Shown here: positions 20,115 through 33,300 of the stretch, piece by piece | Layout of the letters: each line of letters begins with the position of its first letter | Position numbering within the stretch: the first letter of the stretch is position 1 | Origin: Caenorhabditis elegans | Taxonomy: Eukaryota > Nematoda > Chromadorea > Rhabditida > Rhabditidae | Reading direction: 5' to 3' | NCBI RefSeq assembly: GCF_000002985.6 | Contig: NC_003280.10 | Location: 682,001 to 746,000 of the forward strand | Length of the DNA: 64,000 nt | Position numbers and translations under genes: made by a program | The notes under the pieces: generated by a model | Databases searched by the model: none | What the model was told of the DNA's origin: nothing | What the model saw: only the letters and a program-made list of their open reading frames with translations

Positions 20115-23100
20115 ATGGAGACAGTTATCGAAAATCGGGATTTGGACGGGTTAAAGGAGGTTGTGAAGGCGGAAAAAAAGACTGCGTGAGTTTTTAAAAG
20201 AATTATCAGATAAATAATGCAATTTTACAGGAAAGACGACGAATTTGTGCTTCTAAAAGTCGACGGGTTTCTGAAAAAGCGGGGATTCAAGGTCGCCGAG
20301 CAGCCTTCAGCCACCAAGGAAGAGCTTGCAAGGCGGCATTTTCATTTTGTGATGAATTGCTCCAAGCTTGGTAATTATTTTCTCGAAATTTCGTTTAAAA
20401 ATGAGTTTTTTGCAGGTTTGTGCTCCAAAAACACTCCCCTGAGCACTCTACAGGACCTCTTGGAGATGAGCTCAATTGAGGAGTGTAAGCAGATTTTCAG
20501 CATAGTAGAAGAGAATATGAACGAGTTTAAGCAGGTAAAAAGCCGGTTTTCAAAGAATTTTCCCGATAAAAAGCGGATTTTTTGCAGCCCGGCTTCATTG
20601 AAACCGCCCAGAACAATATTCTACGCTTCTGCAACGATTTGCTCCGCCGCTTGAGTAGAACCGCTGAAACATCGTTCTGCGGAAGAATTATGTTCTTTCT
20701 CTCGAGGTAAAAAGCGAAACATTTTCGAAAAATCCCAAAATTTCCTGCGAAAAACTCAATTTTTTCCAGATTCCTCCCGCTAACCGAAAAATCCGGTGTA
20801 AACTTTATGGGACACTTCAACACGCTTAACGTTACCAACTACGACGAGGTATTTTTTCGGTTTTTGGACTGAAAAATCGCAAAAAATCGCAAAATTTCAG
20901 TCTGAAACCGACGGTGAAGCTCTTCTCGCTGCCACGTCATCGGCTCCAACACCTACGGAAGGAGCAGAGGATATGGAAACTGGAGAAATCGAAGAGGATA
21001 ACTCAAAGTACGGAAAAATCGGAAAAAAGCGAGAAATTTCCACTGAAAAATATCATTTACCTGAATTTTTTGGGTCTGCTAGACTACAAACTACAAATTT
21101 CGATTTAGCAGACCCATGTGGTTTTGAAGAGAATGGGTCTGCTAGACTACAAACTACAAGTTTCGATTTAGCAGACCCATGTGGTGTTGTAGAGAATGGG
21201 TCTGCTAGACTACAAACTACAAATTAGCAGACCAAATGGTTTTTTAATTGAAAAACTTGGATTTTCAGCGATTTCAGACGGTTTTCGTACTGAAAATTGA
21301 CTTTTTAAGCTAGAAAATCGCAGTTTTGAGCATTTTTTACATGATTTTTCGAATATTTGCTCATTTTTCAGAGAAATCCAAGTAACTCCCGAGATGTATC
21401 GCCAGTTTTGGTCCCTTCAAAAATTCATGTCAAATCCGAATTCAATATACGAAAAGGAGAAGTTTTTGACGTTTAAAACGGTAATTTTTCGCTGAAAATC
21501 ACTGAAAATTGAGGTTTTTTGGCCGGAAAAATCGCTGAAATTCCACAAATTCTAACTGAAAATCGCCAAAAATCCCTTTTTTTCAGGATTTGACAGCAGT
21601 TCTCACCCTAATGACGTCGAATAAGCTGGAAAAACTCTCCTCCGAAGAGGAAGAAGCTCTGGAAAATCGACAGAAAAAGCAGCAAAAAGGATCCAGTAAC
21701 GACGTGTTTTTTACCAAATATTTGACGTCTCCAAAGGTAAAATTGGCTGGAAAATTGATGAAAATCGATTTAAAAATGATTGAAAACTGGAAAAAATGAT
21801 TTAAAAAAGCTGAAAAACGCTGAAAAATGACCAAAATTCCCACTAAATCATCGATTTTCTCCCAGAATTCCCCCAAAAATCTCAAAATTTTTATTTTTTT
21901 TCCAGCTTCTCGCCCTCCAACTCAACGATTCTTCATTCCGACGGTACTTTTTAATGCAGGCGATCATTATTTTTCAATATTTGACAGCAGAATCTCGATT
22001 TAAACCCCCGGCAAAGTGAGTTTTCGACCGAAAAATCGAGGTTTTGACCTAAAAATTGCGATTTTTGAGTCAAAAACCGTATTTTTTGACCGATTTTCAG
22101 CAGAAAATATGATTTTTTGACCGGAAAATTGCGATTTTTGAGTCAAAAACTGCACTTTTTGACCGATTTTCAGTAGAAAATATGATTTTTTTGACCTAAA
22201 AATTACTTTTTTTTAAAGTCAAAAACTCTATTTTTGACCGATTGTCAGCAGAAAATATGATTTTTTTGACCTAAAAATTGCTTTTTTTTTTAGTCAAAAA
22301 CTGTATTTTTGACCGATTTTCAGTAGAAAATATGATTTTTAATCAAAAAAATTTCCAGAAAAATGGTGCTAAACGAGGATCAAGCGAAATATGTGTCAGA
22401 ATGTGAGGATAAATGCTATAGATTGCTGGCTGATACGATGCCACGTGGCACTGCATTCGTTGCCGGGCTCAAGCGAATTATGCTCCGCGAGCAGGAGTGG
22501 AATACGTGGAAAAATGCGAATTGTGCAGATTTTTCCGAAAAAGCCGATAAAGGAGCCATGCAGATGTACAAAAAGTGCGGAAAAATTTGAATTTTTAGCT
22601 GAAAATCGTGAAATTTACCGAAAAAAATTGATTTTTAAGCTGAAAAATCGCAGGAAAAGCTGGAATTTCCAGCTGAAAATGTAATTTTTGGCTAAAAATT
22701 CCCATTATTGTGGTGAAAAATTGCTGAAAAGAGAAATTCTTGGCGGAAAATCTTGATGTTTGCCGAAAAAAAATTTTTTAAGCTGAAAATTGGAAAAAAA
22801 GTAGCAATTTTTAGCTACAAAAGCTGAAAAAACCCACTATTAAGGTGAAAAATTAGAAAAAATTGAATTTTTTAGCTGAAAATCAAGAAATGGATTTTTA
22901 ACTATTAGATTTAAGAAATTTGGAATTTTCAGCTGAAAATATCCATTTTGTGCTGAAAATTGCACAGTTTCAGCGGAAATTTGAGAAAAAAAAAGATTTT
23001 TAGCTGAAAATCTTGAAATTTTCCGAAAAAGTTGATTTTTATGCTGAAAATTAGACAAAGTTGTGATTTTCATCTGAAAATATCCATTTTTGCAGTGAAA

Positions 23101-26100
23101 ATTGCACAGTTTCAGCGGAAATTTGAGAAAAAAAAAAGATTTTTAGCTGAAAATCTTGAAATTTTCCGAAAAAGTTGATTTTTAGGCTGAAAATTAGACA
23201 AAGTTGTGATTTTCATCTGAAAATATCCATTTTTGCAGTGAAAATTGCACAGTTTCAGCGGAAATTTGAGAAAAAAAAAAGATTTTTAGCTGAAAATCTT
23301 GAAATTTTCCGAAAAAGTTGATTTTTAGGCTGAAAATTAGACAAAGTTGTGATTTTCATCTGAAAATATCCATTTTTGCAGTGAAAATTGGCAATTTTAA
23401 GCTAGAAAAGCTGAAAATACCCATTATTGTGGTGAAAAATTTTAAATACATATAATTTTTAGCTGAAAATCTTGAAATTTTCCGAAAAAAATTGATTTTT
23501 AAGCTGAAAATTGAAAAAAGTTGTAATTTTCATATGAAAATATCCATTTCTGCAGTGAAAAATGCACATTTTCAGCGGAAAATTGAAAAAAAAAATCTCA
23601 AAATCTCAGAAAAAAAATTCCCCCCAATTTCCAGACGGCAACGCATTCCATTCAACCCAAATTCTCTCGATCTTGGAACTCCTGAGCTCACAAAACTCTG
23701 GACAAATGAGCCCGATGTGCTCAAAGCCTGTAAATCGGATAAGAGGTATGTAGGCTTGAAATTGGAGAAAATTGAAGAAAATTGCAGAAAATTGCATAAA
23801 ATTACAGAAAATTACAGAAAATTACGGAAAAATCAAGCTTAATCTCGAAAAATTCCAAAACCAGTTTTTTTTTTGCAAAAATTTAGTTTTAAAAGCATGT
23901 TTTATATCTCAAAACCTCAAAATATGTAGATAGAAGCTTAAATAAAAGTTTAAATTCCAGAAAATTCATCCCAAAACTGCCGGATTTCATTCGCGATCCG
24001 ATTGACGAGATGGATCCCGAGCAGCAAGTCGAGGAGCAGTATAAGTGAGTTTTTGACAGAAAATATCACGATTTTCGACTAAAAATCGCTGAAATTTCAT
24101 GATTTTTAGCTGAAAATATGTGAAATTTCACGTTTTTCCACTGAAAACCCCCTACTTTTTCCAGACAAATCAACGATAGCGCATTCCAATGGCGAGCCGC
24201 CCGTCTCCTAATGCACAAATCTCCGGGATACGTGACAAAAACCGACACAAAAACCGATCCGACGACTAATATCAAGGAATTTTTGGAGAGAAATATGTAT
24301 AATGCGGCAAAGAATTTTAATGTAAGCCTGAAAATTGGCTGAAAATCAGCTAAAAAACTGCATTTTTTGCCTGAAATTTACTGAAAAAGCGCTGAAAACC
24401 TGCCAGAATTTCCCAAAAATCGACAATTTTTCAGGAATTCAAGGAATCGATCGAGAATCGTGAGAAAAAGGAGGCAGAAGCTCGGAAAAAAGTGGAAGAA
24501 TCGCTCAAAAGGAAGCTCGATTCGTCAAAAGTGAAGCCAAGGTGCTTAAAAACTGAAAATCGGCTGAAATTCAGCTAAAAATCGTATATTTTCCATGATT
24601 TTTCAGCTTTTTCCATCAAAAATCAGCTCTTAAAGTCGATTTTTAACTGTAAAAATCACAAATTTCTACATTTTTCCATTAAAAACGGCTGAAATCTCAT
24701 ATTTTTGTTGATTTTTCAGCTTTTTCCAGCAAACAGCGATTTTCAACAAAAAAAAACCGCTAAAAATTTGAGTTTTAACGATTTTTAGCCGGAAAAATCG
24801 CTGAAAATGCACTTTTTTCAGAAAATTTCACTCAAAATGTCTAGAAAATATGAAAAAAGATCATTTTTTTAGTGTAAAACCCGTAAAAAATCACACAAAC
24901 CGCCTATTTTCAACGAAAAATTGGATTTTTAACGATTTTCAGAGGAAAAAACCGAAAAAAGCCACAATTTCCAATTTTTTCAGAATTTTCCGCTTTGAAA
25001 ATTGCTAAAAATTCATTTTTTGCAAGAATAAACGCGGAAAATTCACTGAAAAAATACATTTTTTGAAAAAAAAAAGGTGCATTTTCAGAGATTTTTCCGG
25101 CTAAAAATCGCTGAAAATATTGATTTTGAACGATTTTTAGCCTGAAAAATTGCCGAAAATCCGCATTTTTTTGATGGAAAAAATACGAAAAAATCCAATT
25201 TCCCACCGATTTTCGACAAAAATCGCTGAAAATTCACTTTTTTTCAGAAAATTTCACGCAAAATGTCTAGAAAATATGAAAAAAGATCATTTTTTAGTTT
25301 AGTATAAAACCCGTAAAAAATCACAAAAACTGAAAATCTCGGCGAAAAATCGTATTTTTCCATGATTTTTCAGCTTTTTCCAGCAAAAATTGACTCAGAC
25401 AACCGATTTTTAACAGTAAAAATCACAAATTTCTATATTTTTCGATTAAAAATGACTGAAATCTCATATTTTTCATGATTTTTCAGCATTTTCCATCAAA
25501 AATCGGCTGTAAAAACCGATTTTTAACTGAAAAAATCACAAATTTCTACATTTTTCCATTAAAAATGGCTAAAAATCGTATTTTTCCATGATTTTTCAGC
25601 TTTTTCCATTCAAAATCGGCTCAGAAAACCGATTTTTAACTGTAAAAATCACAAATTTCTACATTTTTCCATTAAAAATCGGCAAAGATATTGATTTTGA
25701 ACGATTTTGAGCCGAAAAATCGCTGAAAATGCATGTTTTTCAGAAAATTTCACTCAAAATGTCTAGAAAATATGAAAAAAAAAGATCAATTTTTTAGTGT
25801 AAAACCCGTAAAAATTCATAAAAACTGAAAATCTCGGCCAAAAATAGTATTTTTCCATGATTTTTCAACTTTTTCCATCAAAAATCAGCTCTAAAAATCG
25901 ATTTTTAACTGTAAAAATAACAAATTTCTACATTTTTCCATTAAAAATGGCTAAAAAGCATATTTCCCATGATTTTTCAGCTTTTTCCATCAAAAATCAG
26001 CTCTAAAAATCGATTTTTAACTGTAAAAATCACAAATTTCTACATTTTTCCATTAAAAATGACTAAAAAATCGTATTTTTCCATGATTTTTCAGCTTTTT

Positions 26101-27128
26101 CCATTCAAAATCGGCTCAGAAAACCGATTTTTAACTGTAAAAATCACAAATTTCTACATTTTTCCATTAAAAGTAGCTGAAATCTCATATTTTCCATGAT
26201 TTTTCAGCTTTTTCATTCAAAATCAGCTCTAAAAATCGATTTTTAACTCTAAAAATCGCAGAAAATCCCAAATTTTCCATTTTTTCCAGCCAAACATCTT
26301 CTCCGAACCCCTACACAGATACAATTCTCTCGGATGAGCATCTCACCCAGTTGGCTCGAGATTTATCGAAATTTAAATCAAATCTCGCGAAATGCTTTGG
26401 CACAAAGCTCCCCGCCGATGACGTCACCAGTGATGAGAAGATTTGCTTTAAAATTCTCAAAAGTTGGGCTGAAAAGAATGGGAGAAGCGGGCGGAGTCTG
26501 TTGAATACGCTAATTACCGATTTGGATGTGATTGAGGTGGCTCAGGCGAGCATGAAGGTACGGTTTTTCAGCGAAAAAATGAAGAATTTCAGCGAAAAAT
26601 CATTTTAAAAATGAAATTTAACGCGAAATTTCACAACAACCACATGGGTCTGCTAAATCGAAAATTGTAGTTTGTAGTCTAGCAGACCAGTTTTCATCAA
26701 AACCACTTGGGTCTGCTAATTCGAAGTTTGTAGTTTGTAGTCTAGCAGACCCATCCTTTTCAAAGCCACAATGGTCTGCTAAATCGAAACTTGTAGTTTG
26801 TAGTCTAGCAGAACCATTCTCTTCGAAACCTTATGGGTCTGCTAAATCGAAATTTGTTGTTTGTAGTCTAGCAGACCACTTTTTTTCAAAATCTCTTGGG
26901 TCTGCTAAATAGAAATGTGTAGTTTGTAGTTTAGTAGACCGCTTTTCATCAAAACCACATGGGCCTGCTAAATCGAAATGTGTAGTTTGTAGTCTAGCAG
27001 ACCCATTTTGAATTCCTTTTTATTAAAAAAAAATAAATTTTGATTAAAAAACATTAATTTTAAAAATATCGAAATTTGCCGCTTTAATAAATCCTTTTTT
27101 TCAGAAAATCAACGAATCGACTGCATAA
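20115..27128 (+). CDS. thoc-1: THO complex subunit 1 (THOC1/HPR1)
   Basis: Sixteen exons join in phase to 656 residues, one fewer than human THOC1. Exons: 20115-20185, 20231-20370, 20416-20534, 20588-20706, 20770-20848, 20901-21007, 21372-21480, 21587-21736, 21906-22015, 22359-22574, 23635-23745, 23961-24044, 24165-24321, 24435-24541, 26290-26557, 27105-27128. Family hallmarks include NNILRFCNDLLRRLSRTAET, FCGRIMFFLSRFLPLTEKSG, then FNPNSLDLGTPELTKLW. A C-terminal death-domain-like region spans about residues 575-649 (LARDLSKFKSNLAKCFG ... LNTLITDLDVIEVAQ). THO acts in the nucleus, coupling transcription elongation to mRNP packaging and export and limiting R-loops. Introns 9, 10 and 14 are swollen with AAAATCGCTGAAAAT-type repeats. 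The gene is probably first in an operon with RRP9. Confidence 0.95.
21064..21230. repeat. Hairpin repeats of the GGTCTGCTA type, cluster 2
   Basis: Three units GGGTCTGCTAGACTACAAAC to GATTTAGCAGACCCATGTGG in intron 6 of thoc-1. They are inverted relative to cluster 3 in intron 15 of the same gene. Confidence 0.85.
22600..23600 (+). repeat. Tandem intronic repeats in thoc-1 intron 10
   Basis: A unit of about 122 bp (AAAAAGATTTTTAGCTGAAAA ... TTTCAGCGGAAATTTGAG) repeats at about 22985, 23105 and 23230, nearly unchanged. Many internal TTTCAG strings could act as decoy acceptors. Confidence 0.85.
24542..26289 (+). repeat. Expanded repeat intron 14 of thoc-1
   Basis: A 1.75-kb intron made of diverged TTTTTCCATGATTTTTCAGC, AAAAATCGATTTTTAACTGT and CACAAATTTCTACATTTTTC units. 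No exon is supported inside it; the open frames are repeat artefacts. Confidence 0.85.
26644..27008. repeat. Hairpin repeats of the GGTCTGCTA type, cluster 3
   Basis: Six units of about 60 bp, each opening GGTCTGCTAAATCGAAAT and closing GTAGTCTAGCAGACC, in intron 15 of thoc-1 just before the last exon. Confidence 0.88.
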
Positions 27129-27388
27129 TTCGCCTTCAAATTGCTGTAAAATCGGATTTCTTCATTATTTTTCACTTTAACTTATTAATTTTACCCTTAA
27201 ATTTGTTTTTTTTTCGGTCTCATTGCCTGTTTTTTATTCATTTTTTCTCCTTTTTTTTTCATATCAAAATTTGTATTTTTACTATTTTTTTCTGCAATTT
27301 TTTCTTGTTAATGGCGTTTTTCATCGCCGGTTTTAACTTGAAATTTCTAATTTTCAGATTAATTTTAATGCCATTTTCAGCTTAAAAA
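27129..27388 (+). promoter_or_regulatory. Operon spacer with trans-splice acceptor
   Basis: Only 260 bp separate the thoc-1 stop from the RRP9 start. The spacer is U-rich (for example TTTGTTTTTTTTTCGGTC and TCCTTTTTTTTTC), and TTTTCAG/CTTAAAAA lies 8 bp before the RRP9 ATG. This is the layout of an SL2-type operon junction, inferred from spacing and sequence. Confidence 0.7.
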
Positions 27389-30300
27389 ATGCCTGCATTT
27401 TTTGTAAAAGCCGGCGCCAAAAAGAGCGGCGGTGGAGCTGCAGCGACTAGGAAAAGAGTGAGCTTTTCCTTCCTTTTTTCGCCAAAAAATTAAAATTTTT
27501 TATAGAAAAATGGTGGAAAATCGGATGCAAAAAGCGAGGAGATGGCCGCCAAAATGTCACGACGTCAGAAGATTATGGCAGCTACGGAAATTCATTCGGA
27601 TGAGGAGGTTTATTCGCTGAAAAACTGAAAAAAAAAATGAGCAAAAATCGACGGATTTTCCGTTAAAAATCTAAATTTTTAGTGAAAAACTCTTGTTTTT
27701 TAACTAAAAAATTAGAAAAATTCAAATTTTTCAATATTTTCTTGTTCCAGGACTCACTCGCCGGAAGCGCCGCAGCATCAGAAGCCGGAAGTGACGTGGA
27801 ATACGAGGATGCACACGAGAGAAATTATCGAGAAGCCAAGAAGCTTTTGGACAAGATTCAGGTGAAAAATGACTGAAAATCCGGGAATTTCACATCGAAA
27901 ACCTGCGAAAATTACGAATTTTTCACCAGATTGACTGCTCAAAAATTCAATTTTAAGCTCAAAAATTCAATTTTAGAGCTAAAATTCATTTTTAAGCTCA
28001 AAAACCTTAATTTTAAGCTCAAAAATTCCAGATTTTCAGCCCAAAACTTCCCAAATTTCAGAGCACAACAACGACACAAGAGGAGGTGGCAGAGAAGCTC
28101 CGGGACGATGCAGTTGCACGTACAGGAACACAAGTTAAACGAGTTGCCGATGTGGTTGAGCTTGAAGATGATCTGGAAATTAGCTATAAACCACATAGGT
28201 ACAGTAATCCGGCCCGTAACCTGAAAAAAATTTTGCGAAAAAACCAGAGTTTTCCAACTGAAAATGCTCAAAATTTCACTGAGAAAAATATAAAAATCGC
28301 TGAAATTTTGGAAAATTGAAGTCGTTTTTCATCGAATTTCATGCTTTTTTTTCAATTTTTAGCAAGAAATTGACTGAAAATTCAAAGTTTAAAGCTTGAA
28401 AACATACGAAAAACTGGAAAAATTTCAAATTTAAACTGAAAAATCGGAAATCTTCGACTTTTCCAGTCTCTACAGTACCCCCACTCCACCTACAGTAACC
28501 CGAAAAAGCTAGAAAATTGGAAAAAAATTGAGTTTCCTTGCTAAAAATCGAAGAAAATATGGAAAATGGGTCGAAATGCGCAATTTCAGTTATATCCAGA
28601 ACTATAGTACCACTGTCACAACGATTTTCAGATTTTTTGAAATTTCTGGAGCTACAGTACCCCCACTCCCCCACCTACAGTAACCCAGATTCTTCCAGAT
28701 TGTTCTTCCAGACTCCTACAGTACCCCGACCATATCCCGCCACCAACCCCAAAGCAATATCCCCCTTCAAAAGACGAAAATCCAAATTTTCCAAAACTAC
28801 AGTAATCCTACAGTACTCCTACAGTACCTCTACAGTACTATTACAGTACCCCGACCATATCCCGCCACCAACCCCAAAGCAATATCCCCCTTCAAAAGAC
28901 GAAAATCCAAATTTTCCAAAACTACAGTAATCCTACAGTACTCCTACAGTACCTCTACAGTACTATTACAGTACCCCGACCATATCCCGCCACCAACCCC
29001 AAAGCAATATCCCCCTTCAAAAGACGAAAATCCAAATTTTCCAAAACTACAGTAATCCTACAGTACTCCTACAGTACCTCTACAGTACTATTACAGTACC
29101 CCGACCATATCCCGCCACTAACCCCAAAACAATAACTCTTCAAAAGACGAAAAGTCATATTTTCCAAATCTACAGTAATCCTACAGTACTCCTACAGTAC
29201 CTCTACAGTACTCCTACAGTAACCCGACCATATCCCTCCACTAACCCCAAAGCAATATCCCTTCAAAAGACGAAAATCCAGTTTTTCCAAAACTACAGTA
29301 ATCCTACAGTACTCCTACAGTACCCCGACCATATCTCCCACTATCCCCAAGCCCTAATTCCTTCAAAAGACGAAAAGTCAAACTTTCTAAAACTACAGTA
29401 ATCCTACAGTACTCTTACAGTACAAAATTCTTTTCCGATCTCTACAGTACCCCCACTCCCACCTACAGCAACCCAGCTTCTTCCAGATTGTCTCCGCTCT
29501 GTGTCGCCTTCTCACCAGATGCAAAATATGTGATTAGCTGTGGAAAAGAGTCGAGTATTGTCAAATGTAATCGATTTTTTGCCGGTTTTTAGTCAAAATT
29601 GCCAGTTTTCAGTCAACGTGGGCACCCGTAAAGTCGTCGGAATCATCAAAAGAACCAAAAAAAGAGCCGGAGTACCGGAAGAGCCGACAAATGCTCATTA
29701 TGGAGTCATTTTCACTGTTGCAGTGTCGCCAGATCAGAAATTTATCGCTTCTGGTGGTTTTGATCAGGTTGTCAAGGTAAAAATGTGGAAAAAATCAGAA
29801 AAATAGCAAAAAAAGCCGATTTTTACCTGAAAAAAGCTCTAAAATCGATGAAATTTCACATTTTCTGGCTTTTAAAATTGAAATTTTGAGCTAAAATTGC
29901 AAAATAAGCCGATTTTTATCTGAAAAAACCTCGAAAATCGCAAAAATTTCACTTTTTTCCGATTTTAAAATTCAAACTTTGAGCTAAAATTGCAAAAAAT
30001 TGACTTTTTTCCATCGAAATGCGTAAAAAATTAAATTTTTTACCTTAAAAAAGCTCAAAAATCTCTAAAATTTCACATTTTTTAACTTTTAAAATTCAAA
30101 TTTTCAGATAAATGGCATTTTTTATACGAAAAACACTTTTAAAAATGCATTTTTAAACTTAAATTGTAGAAAATTGCCTATTTTCCACCAAAAAATTTGA
30201 AAAAAAATCAGTTTTTTAGGCACCTAAAAATATGAAAATTTTGTTTCAGATTTGGAATTTCGACAGTTTGGAGCACATCAAGGACCTCTCCGGACATCGT

Positions 30301-33300
30301 GGACCAATTTTTTCGCTCACTTTTCAGCTAAAAACCAATAATCTCTACTCGGCCAGTCAGGATCGATCTGTGAAGGTTAATAATTGGATTTTAAGCTGAA
30401 AATTAACATTTTCCACCGGAAAATTTGATTTTTCAGCTAAAAATGCACTAAAAATCTGGAAATTTGAGTTTTTCCAACTAAAAATCCGCGAAAAAATCCA
30501 ATTTTCCATTGAAATTCTCACAATTTCCACCCATTTTCAGCCCAAATCTCTTCATTCCAGATGTGGGATATCGACCAGCTCGGACTCGTCGACACAATGT
30601 ACGGACATCAGGACGGTGTCCAGCAGATTGGTGTACTGTCGAAACAGCGTGTGGCAACTGTTGGTGGAAGAGATCGTAGTGCGAGACTATGGAAAGTCGA
30701 GGATGAGAGTCAATTGGTACGCGGCGAGACGAAAATCTGCAAAAAAAAGCGCTGAAAAATGCAATTTTTTCAGGCTTTTTTGAGCTTTAAAATGAGCTTA
30801 AAACCATGTTTTAGCACTAAAAAATCAATTTCCAGATGTTCAGTGGACTTCAAAACTGTGTCAGTTTGGACTGCGTCGCAATGATCAACGAGGAGCACTT
30901 TGCCACCGGATCTGCTGATGGGTAGGTGTGATGCTACAGTACCCCCCAGGAGCTCGCGGAGCTTGGCTAGAGAACCATTGGAACTACTGTGCTCAGTTTC
31001 GGAGCAATGGAAAGTTCAAGAATTCTTTTCGCAGGAAAACTCTCTCTCACTCTGAGCATCTAAGAAGAAAGATCGGAAGCTCTGAGGAGATCTGAAGCTC
31101 ACAGCTCAAGCCCCTGTAAAGGGACGCTTTGCTATTTCTGGCAGCAGTGGCCTAATTTTCGCCGGCCACCTAGAAATTGCACCAGCGCGTCTTCCTGCCT
31201 CGAGAGAGAGATGACAGGAGCTCGTCGACTGAAAAGCCTCTAATTTGAGCACGATTGACCTACAAAAATATGCGGGCATTTTTTGCCCCCAAAAAAATAT
31301 GACGTCAGTTGAGAACTCTGCGCGTCTCTCTTCTCCCGCATTTTTTGTAGATCTACGTAGATCAAACCGACATGGGACATACTGACACCACGTGGCACCT
31401 TGAGCGTTCTAAAAAAAGAGCTCAAAAGTCTAAAATTTCGACTTTTTCGTTAAAAAGCTCGGAACTGCTCTAAAAAGAGCTACGAGCCACATGACCAGCA
31501 TGTCTCTGGTCTCCTGATAATATTTACTCAAACGAAAATACGTAATCATATTACCTGTACAGAGAGTGTAGATAGTTAGAGAGTGACAGACATCAGGGAC
31601 CCAAAGGGGCGGGGCGCGGAAGAGACGATTTGTGTCGATTTACGGAATGCTTGCTCACAACGAGAAAAATTCCGTAAATCGACATAAATCGTCTCTTCCC
31701 GCAGCGCCCCGCCCCTTTGGGTCCCTGATGTCTTTTGTCATTCTCTAACTGTCTACACACTCTCTGTATACAGGTAATAACGTTTTGTCCACCAAAAAGT
31801 GACAAACAAAGTGCTACGTCATTTCTGAACTATGTATGACTCATGCACGGTCTTTCCTTCTTTTTCTCCTTTTCGGGGAAGAAGCCCAGGAACATGTTCA
31901 CATTAGTTTTATGAGTACTTTTTTCCATTAAATTTATGGAATAGGGCGCCCAGCGCATTGTTTGATTGGTATCATATAGGCATGTCCACACTGCCTTTTT
32001 GGTAGTGCAAAAAAATTGGAAAAGCTTTAGACTCTTCAATTTTTTTTGTACAGAAAACACCAAGAGTTCTACACCACACAAATCCGCGATTACTGGAACC
32101 GAATATTCTGAGAATGCGTATTGTGCACAACATAATCGACGCGCAAAATATCTCGAAGCGAAAACTACTCTTTAAATGACTACTGTAGCGCCTGTGTGTC
32201 GATTTACGGACTCAATCTTCCTAACGGATTTTAAAAAAATTATTGATCTATAGAATTTTGAAGTTAAGCAAAAGAAACGATTTTTCAAAATTCTATAGAT
32301 CAATGATTTTTTTAAAAATCCGTTTGGAAGATTGAGCCCGTAAATCGACACACAGGCGCTACAGTAGTCGTTTAAAGAATTACTGTAGTTTTCGCTTCGA
32401 GATATTTTGCGCGTCAATTATGTTGTGCACAATACGCATTCTCAGAATTTTGTGTTCCCGTAATACGAGGTTCACTTCTTCAATTTATGCACAATTCCCC
32501 ATATACTCTACTTCTCACACCACTCGTCTGCCTCTCTCCCTCCGTCTCCTACCACCCCCTCCAGCTACTAGTGACACCCAATTATCCCCCGTCAAACACT
32601 ACGTTTCGGGTAGCGTGTTCACATGTGTTTTGTCTCCGATTTCTGTCTTCTCCCGGTTGTGTGTCCTGAATGAATCGGCTTTTCCCTACCTGTGTAAAAG
32701 GCTACGAAGTCGGTGTTTTTTTTTTCAATTAAAAATCGATTTTCATGCTCAAACTTGTGGAAAACTACGCTTTTCCCTCGTAGTGGCAGAATTTTGGTTT
32801 GATCTTTGAAAAATGCGGGAGAAGACACGGGGTTCTGGGCTTTCTCATTGAATTTTCGCGCTCCATTGACAATTGCCTGACGGGCAACGCGTGGAGAAGT
32901 AGTGTACTCCACACGGACAACAAACTTTAGTTTTAAACAACTAAAACGAGCCGCGACGCGACACGCAACGCTCCGTAAATCTACACAAAATCTCTCCGAC
33001 CCAGAATGGCCTAGTTTGGCAAACTCTGCCATTTCGATTTATGAGGGAAGTCAGAATTCCGTGTCCACACACACGTGGTGTCAGAATGTCTCCCATGACA
33101 CGGTTTGATCTACAAAAAATGCGGGAATTTAGACGCCGAGTTCTCGACTGATTCTTCACATAGCTAAGAACGTCTGACGTCACATTTTTTGAGCAAAAAA
33201 GTTGCCGCATTTTTTGTAGATCAATCCGCAAGGAGACTTTCATTTCACCACGTGATTTCCGTCCTAAAATTGGATTTTGGTATTGAGTTTCGACAGTGCA

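Noticed and set aside
26644-27008. CRISPR-like spaced repeats
   Set aside because: The regular 60-bp units are eukaryotic hairpin repeats with drifting spacers in a thoc-1 intron, not a CRISPR array.
28538-28930. 130-residue frame with SPFKRRKSKFSKTT repeats
   Set aside because: It is a translation of the TACAGTA minisatellite in an RRP9 intron.
32619-33032. 137-residue minus-strand frame
   Set aside because: It overlaps MITE-like sequence in the RRP9 intron and matches no family I know.
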